Shown piece by piece: positions 5,062 through 7,478 of a stretch of DNA of 7,478 nt. The number at the start of each line of letters is the position of its first letter. Position 1 is the first letter of the stretch. The notes below the pieces were generated by a model. It saw nothing but the letters and a program-made list of their open reading frames with translations. It did not search any database and was not told the DNA's origin. The DNA comes from an uncultured Planctomycetales bacterium (GTDB taxonomy: Bacteria; Planctomycetota; Planctomycetia; Isosphaerales; Isosphaeraceae): contig CALCIB010000134.1 in NCBI GenBank assembly GCA_937907525.1, positions 1-7,478 of the forward strand, written 5' to 3'. The position numbers and the translations under genes were made by a program.

Positions 5062-6648
5062 TCAACGATTTCGGAAGAAGCCGAAGAAGCCGCCGCGCCT
5101 TGGCGCCGTGGCCGCCGAGTTGGAGTCGGCCCCGTTGGCGAAGACGTTGTTGGCGGCGGCCCCGTTGGCGTAGATCGCGCCGCCGACGCTCGGCAGCGAC
5201 CGGCCCGCCTCGAACTTGGCGACCTGGAGGAACTCCGGCGGCGTGCCGGCGAACCGCGGATTACCCGCGCCGCCGTTGGCGAGGTCCAACGAGCGGACGT
5301 TGTCCAGGGTCACGTAGGGGTTGTGCCCCGCCCAGGCCGAATTCTGGACCTCCAGGACGTTCAGGGGGGCGTACATGGCTTCGCCGCCGACGGCGATCCA
5401 GTCGGCCGCCCCCGGATTGGTCTCGTCGACCCGGCCGTCCAGGCCGTAGACCAGGCTGTAGCGGTAATGCACCACCCGATCCTCGTCCCCCTGGCCGTTG
5501 AGCGAGGAGCCGGAGTTGGCGTGGACGTCGATGTCGATCATCACGGCGCGGGGGCCGCGGCCGGGCATCGCCTTGTACTCGGCCACGTACTTGTACATGG
5601 CCTGGTTCCAGACCTCGAACTCGCTGCCGCGGGGGGGGAAGGCGCGCATGTTGGAGAGCAACGGCCGGCGGAAGCCGCGGATGTGGGTCTCGAACATCGC
5701 GTGGACGCGGGGCGCCTTCCAGTCCGTCGGGTCGGGGCCCGGCCGCGGCGGGCCGGCGGGGATGTCGGTGGCGTAGTCGCCGATGCGGTGGTTGAGGTGG
5801 TTCTCGCCCAACTCGGCGTACAGGGCCTTCAACTCGTCGGAGTTCATCCCCGAGCCCGGCGCGGGCTTGGGGTCGTTGAAGGCGATCGACGCCACCGCGC
5901 CCCCGAGGCAATGCCCCGGCCAACGGCTGACGTCGTGGTTCTGGGTGTTCATCGCCTCCCACTGCCGGGCCGACGTGCCGAAGAGCTGGTCGTACTTCAA
6001 AAGCGGCGCGGGGCTCTCGAAGAGCGAGCCGTCGCCGTTGTGGCCGTACAGGTCGTCATAGAGGTTGGGGAACCACGTCAGCTCGTCGCCATGCGCCGGC
6101 ATGGTCTCCAACAACCCGTTGGAGCCGGCCATCACGACGTCCTGGCCGGGCGCGGCGTAGCCGCCGGGCGTCACCAGGCGGACGTCGTCGCCCCGCAGAT
6201 CATGGGTGTCGGCCCGACCGTTGCCGCCGGCCCAGGGCTCGTGCAGCGCGTCGGCCTTCGTCGGCCAGTAATAGAAGTTCCAGGGCCGCTTCTCGCTTTG
6301 CGCCTTCTGGACGAACTTGGTCTCGACCTTGTAAGCACCCTTCGCGCCAGACACCTTGAAGGTGTACCAGCCCTGGCGATCCTCGCCGATCTCCCGCCCG
6401 TTGCCGCGCGCCGCGCCGTCGGGCCCCTTGATCTCCTCCACCTTCCCGGCGCTGGCCTTGACGGTCAACTCACCCCCGAACCGAGTCGGGACGTACACCC
6501 CGTAATAGCGATCGCCCGTCCCGCCGTCGAGCGACCCCCCCAGGGGAACGGCCACGACTTGCTCCGTGGACTGCGCCACGACTGTCGTCCCCGCGAGGGC
6601 GACGACCAGCCCGAACGTCCATCCGCCGAGCCGGTTACCGATGCTCAT
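5062..6648 (-). CDS. Secreted protein with transglutaminase-like cysteine motifs, putative
   Basis: This is a 528-residue exported protein. Residues 1-25 are a signal peptide (NR, then hydrophobic WTFGLVVALAGTTVVA, cleavage near A25-Q26). Residues about 28-115 look like a beta-sandwich resembling pre-peptidase C-terminal domains (DRYYGVYVP, GWYTFKVSGAKGAYKVET). The main domain (about 120-450) has WPGHCLGGAVAS with C247, reminiscent of the W-G-x-C-x-G-x-A nucleophile motif of transglutaminase-elicitor-like proteins. Further on are MIDIDVHAN (H376) and VVHYRYSLVYGLDGRVDE (H394) followed by ADWIAVGG, similar to the His/Asp strands of that fold. Which His and Asp are catalytic is uncertain. The tail (about 485-528) is Ala/Asn/Gly-rich, with the partial repeat YANGAAANN/FANGADSNS, and ends APRRGGFFGFFRNR. 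The start at 6648 has GGGAGG four bases upstream and gives the signal peptide; the frame stays open to 7038 by chance. A TAGAAT -10-like box lies at 6692-6697 (minus) without a good -35. It may crosslink or cleave envelope proteins, but this is a weak family assignment. Confidence 0.72.
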   Translation of the reverse strand: MSIGNRLGGWTFGLVVALAGTTVVAQSTEQVVAVPLGGSLDGGTGDRYYGVYVPTRFGGELTVKASAGKVEEIKGPDGAARGNGREIGEDRQGWYTFKVSGAKGAYKVETKFVQKAQSEKRPWNFYYWPTKADALHEPWAGGNGRADTHDLRGDDVRLVTPGGYAAPGQDVVMAGSNGLLETMPAHGDELTWFPNLYDDLYGHNGDGSLFESPAPLLKYDQLFGTSARQWEAMNTQNHDVSRWPGHCLGGAVASIAFNDPKPAPGSGMNSDELKALYAELGENHLNHRIGDYATDIPAGPPRPGPDPTDWKAPRVHAMFETHIRGFRRPLLSNMRAFPPRGSEFEVWNQAMYKYVAEYKAMPGRGPRAVMIDIDVHANSGSSLNGQGDEDRVVHYRYSLVYGLDGRVDETNPGAADWIAVGGEAMYAPLNVLEVQNSAWAGHNPYVTLDNVRSLDLANGGAGNPRFAGTPPEFLQVAKFEAGRSLPSVGGAIYANGAAANNVFANGADSNSAATAPRRGGFFGFFRNR

Positions 6649-7255
6649 GCTGCCTCCCGATACCGGTGTAGTGTTGAAGGCCCTGGAATCCATTCTAGGC
6701 GCGAAGTCGCGAGGAAACGGCATCGTCTCCACGACCGGCGACTCCAAACCACCCCGCGCCGACAAGACAGCGGCTCCTTGCCAAACCTCATGATGGTTCG
6801 ACTTCCCATCCATCGGGAGGCGATCCCATTTCTTACCAAGACCTCCCCCACCCCTCGATACTCGGCAAAGACCATAAAGTCCCGTATCCCACCTAAAATG
6901 CCGGGGCGGGGCAGATTCTCGATTTCGCCATCTTCCCTCATCGCCCGGCCCGTCGCTGCCGATAACCTGCACTGGCCACCCCTGGGGTGGAGCGCGAGCG
7001 TCGGCCAAGACGACCGGCGCCCGCGCTACCGCCACCATCCGAGGTATATCAGGCCGCCCCGCTCACGACGGAAAGGGGGGGGCGGGCCCCGACTTCTCCG
7101 CCTCTGGGCGATCGAGCCGGGGTTCGATTGGGCGGTGGTGTTGGCGATCGGACGTTGACAACGCGTCGACCGGACCAGACCACCAGGGGAATCTCTGCAT
7201 ACCGCGTCGATCGAGACGTCGACCGACAACCTCACTCAGCACAGAGGACATCGCG
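6649..7255. other. 607-base divergent intergenic region
   Basis: This gap separates divergent starts at 6648 (minus) and 7256 (plus), so it should contain both promoters. Visible items are TAGAAT at 6692-6697 on the minus strand, a perfect 15-base palindrome CCACCCCTGGGGTGG at 6976-6990, a run of eight G at 7075-7082, and TTGACA at 7155-7160 on the plus strand. The segment 6770-6930 is noticeably richer in A and T than the flanking genes. The open frames are rich in Trp, Cys and Arg, lack a protein-like pattern and look like shadows. No tRNA or recognised riboswitch was found. Confidence 0.6.
7155..7160 (+). promoter_or_regulatory. Consensus -35 hexamer upstream of the repeat-protein gene
   Basis: TTGACA is a perfect -35 match, 95 bases before the ATG at 7256. 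No AT-rich -10 lies at the expected 16-18 base spacing (the position holds GACCAC or nearby). Either the promoter is atypical or this is a chance match. Confidence 0.25.
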
Positions 7256-7478
7256 ATGACCAGTGCGGTTCTAGTTGTTGCCCTAGGCCTCTCGGGCCAA
7301 CTATCTCCTCAAGGTCCCACGCCGCAAGCTTACGCGGCCCCGCAGGCCCCGGCGAAGGTCGCTCCGGCCCCGCAGGCCCCGGTCAAGGTCGCTCCCGCGC
7401 CCCAGGCTCCGGTCAAGGTCGCTCCGGCGCCCCAGGCTCCGGTCAAGGTCGCTCCGGCGCCCCAGGCTCCGGTCAAGG
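7256..7478 (+). CDS. Exported Pro/Ala/Val/Lys tandem-repeat protein, 5' part only
   Basis: An ATG at 7256 follows AGAGGA (7242-7247) at good spacing and opens a frame that runs to the window end without a stop, giving 74 visible residues. The first about 26 residues (MTSAVLVVALGLSGQLSPQG to PTPQAYA) resemble a short signal peptide with an A-Y-A cleavage motif, although the usual positive charges before the hydrophobic core are missing. After it the protein is a tandem repeat of VKVAPAPQAP (10 residues, exact 30-base period), with the first copy slightly different (AKVAPAPQAP). Such sequences form extended, basic, flexible stalks or linkers, often wall- or membrane-spanning, and often precede a globular domain, which would lie beyond the window. 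No function can be assigned from this part. The gene is divergent from the secreted cysteine-motif protein. Confidence 0.75.
   Translation, partial: MTSAVLVVALGLSGQLSPQGPTPQAYAAPQAPAKVAPAPQAPVKVAPAPQAPVKVAPAPQAPVKVAPAPQAPVK
7333..7478 (+). repeat. 30-base tandem repeat array in coding sequence, continues past window
   Basis: There is a half unit at 7333-7350, full units at 7351-7380, 7381-7410, 7411-7440 and 7441-7470, and a partial unit to the end. Units 7411-7440 and 7441-7470 are identical. The unit at 7381 differs from them by one base, and the unit at 7351 by several, including synonymous changes. The period keeps the frame, so copy-number change would lengthen or shorten the protein without disrupting it. 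Confidence 0.92.

Noticed and set aside
4853..5065. 70-residue minus-strand frame in the intergenic gap
   Set aside because: It overlaps the palindrome, is almost entirely Arg/Gly/Ser/Ala and has no supporting ribosome site or motif.
2369..5173. 934-residue open frame on the plus strand
   Set aside because: It is Arg/Gly/Pro-rich, runs antisense to three recognisable genes and overlaps the glycosylase. It is a GC-driven shadow.
6645..6941. 98-residue minus-strand frame upstream of the secreted protein
   Set aside because: The composition is rich in Trp, Cys and Arg, there is no clear ribosome site, and it overlaps the promoter and start region of the real gene.
5062..7038. Longer in-frame version of the secreted cysteine-motif protein starting at 7038
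   Set aside because: The extra 130 residues have no family pattern. A signal peptide and a strong ribosome site mark the start at 6648.
7110..7140. tRNA T-arm-like string GGTTCGATT
   Set aside because: The flanking bases do not form the 5-bp T-stem, and no anticodon arm or acceptor stem can be built around it.
5323..7158. 611-residue plus-strand open frame
   Set aside because: It is antisense to the secreted protein and rich in Val/Gly/Arg/His with no domain pattern, which is typical of an antisense shadow in high-GC DNA.

Overview
The window is high-GC bacterial DNA. It most resembles a planctomycete of the Isosphaeraceae type (Paludisphaera/Singulisphaera-like). That placement is an inference from the GC-rich codon use, a secreted TPR/HEAT-repeat protein of a kind common in that group, long intergenic gaps, secreted proteins with low-complexity tails, and a Pro/Ala repeat protein. 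No rRNA, tRNA, CRISPR array, transposase or phage gene is visible.

Layout. Bases 1-342 hold a long inverted repeat (arms 1-38 and 112-151) and a plausible promoter. Two plus-strand genes follow: a secreted TPR/HEAT-repeat protein (343-1692) and a family-4 type [4Fe-4S] uracil-DNA glycosylase with a proline-rich N-terminal extension (1761-2687, TTG start). They converge, across a 38-base gap, on a tight minus-strand cluster read from 4735 down to 2726. In transcription order the cluster encodes a small arginine-rich single-pass membrane protein, a BY-kinase/CpsD-like P-loop protein with an altered Walker A motif and no tyrosines, and a GspA/ExeA-type AAA ATPase. Upstream of the cluster is a 326-base gap with a 34-base near-perfect palindrome, then a second minus-strand unit (6648-5062) encoding a secreted protein with transglutaminase-like cysteine motifs. 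A 607-base gap separates it from a divergent plus-strand gene starting at 7256. That gene runs off the window and encodes a signal-peptide-like N-terminus followed by 10-residue Pro/Ala/Val/Lys tandem repeats.

How the genes fit together. The glycosylase is a DNA-repair enzyme and looks unrelated to its neighbours. The kinase-like protein plus ExeA-like ATPase pair recalls exopolysaccharide/PEP-CTERM (exosortase-associated) loci. There, a tyrosine autokinase and an ExeA-like ATPase are encoded side by side with polysaccharide assembly genes. Here they appear without polymerase, Wzz or transferase genes, and both carry substitutions at key nucleotide-handling residues. This compact three-gene cluster is the most interesting candidate for an undescribed system in the window. 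The flanking secreted proteins (343-1692, 5062-6648, 7256 onward) suggest a region otherwise devoted to cell-envelope or exported proteins.
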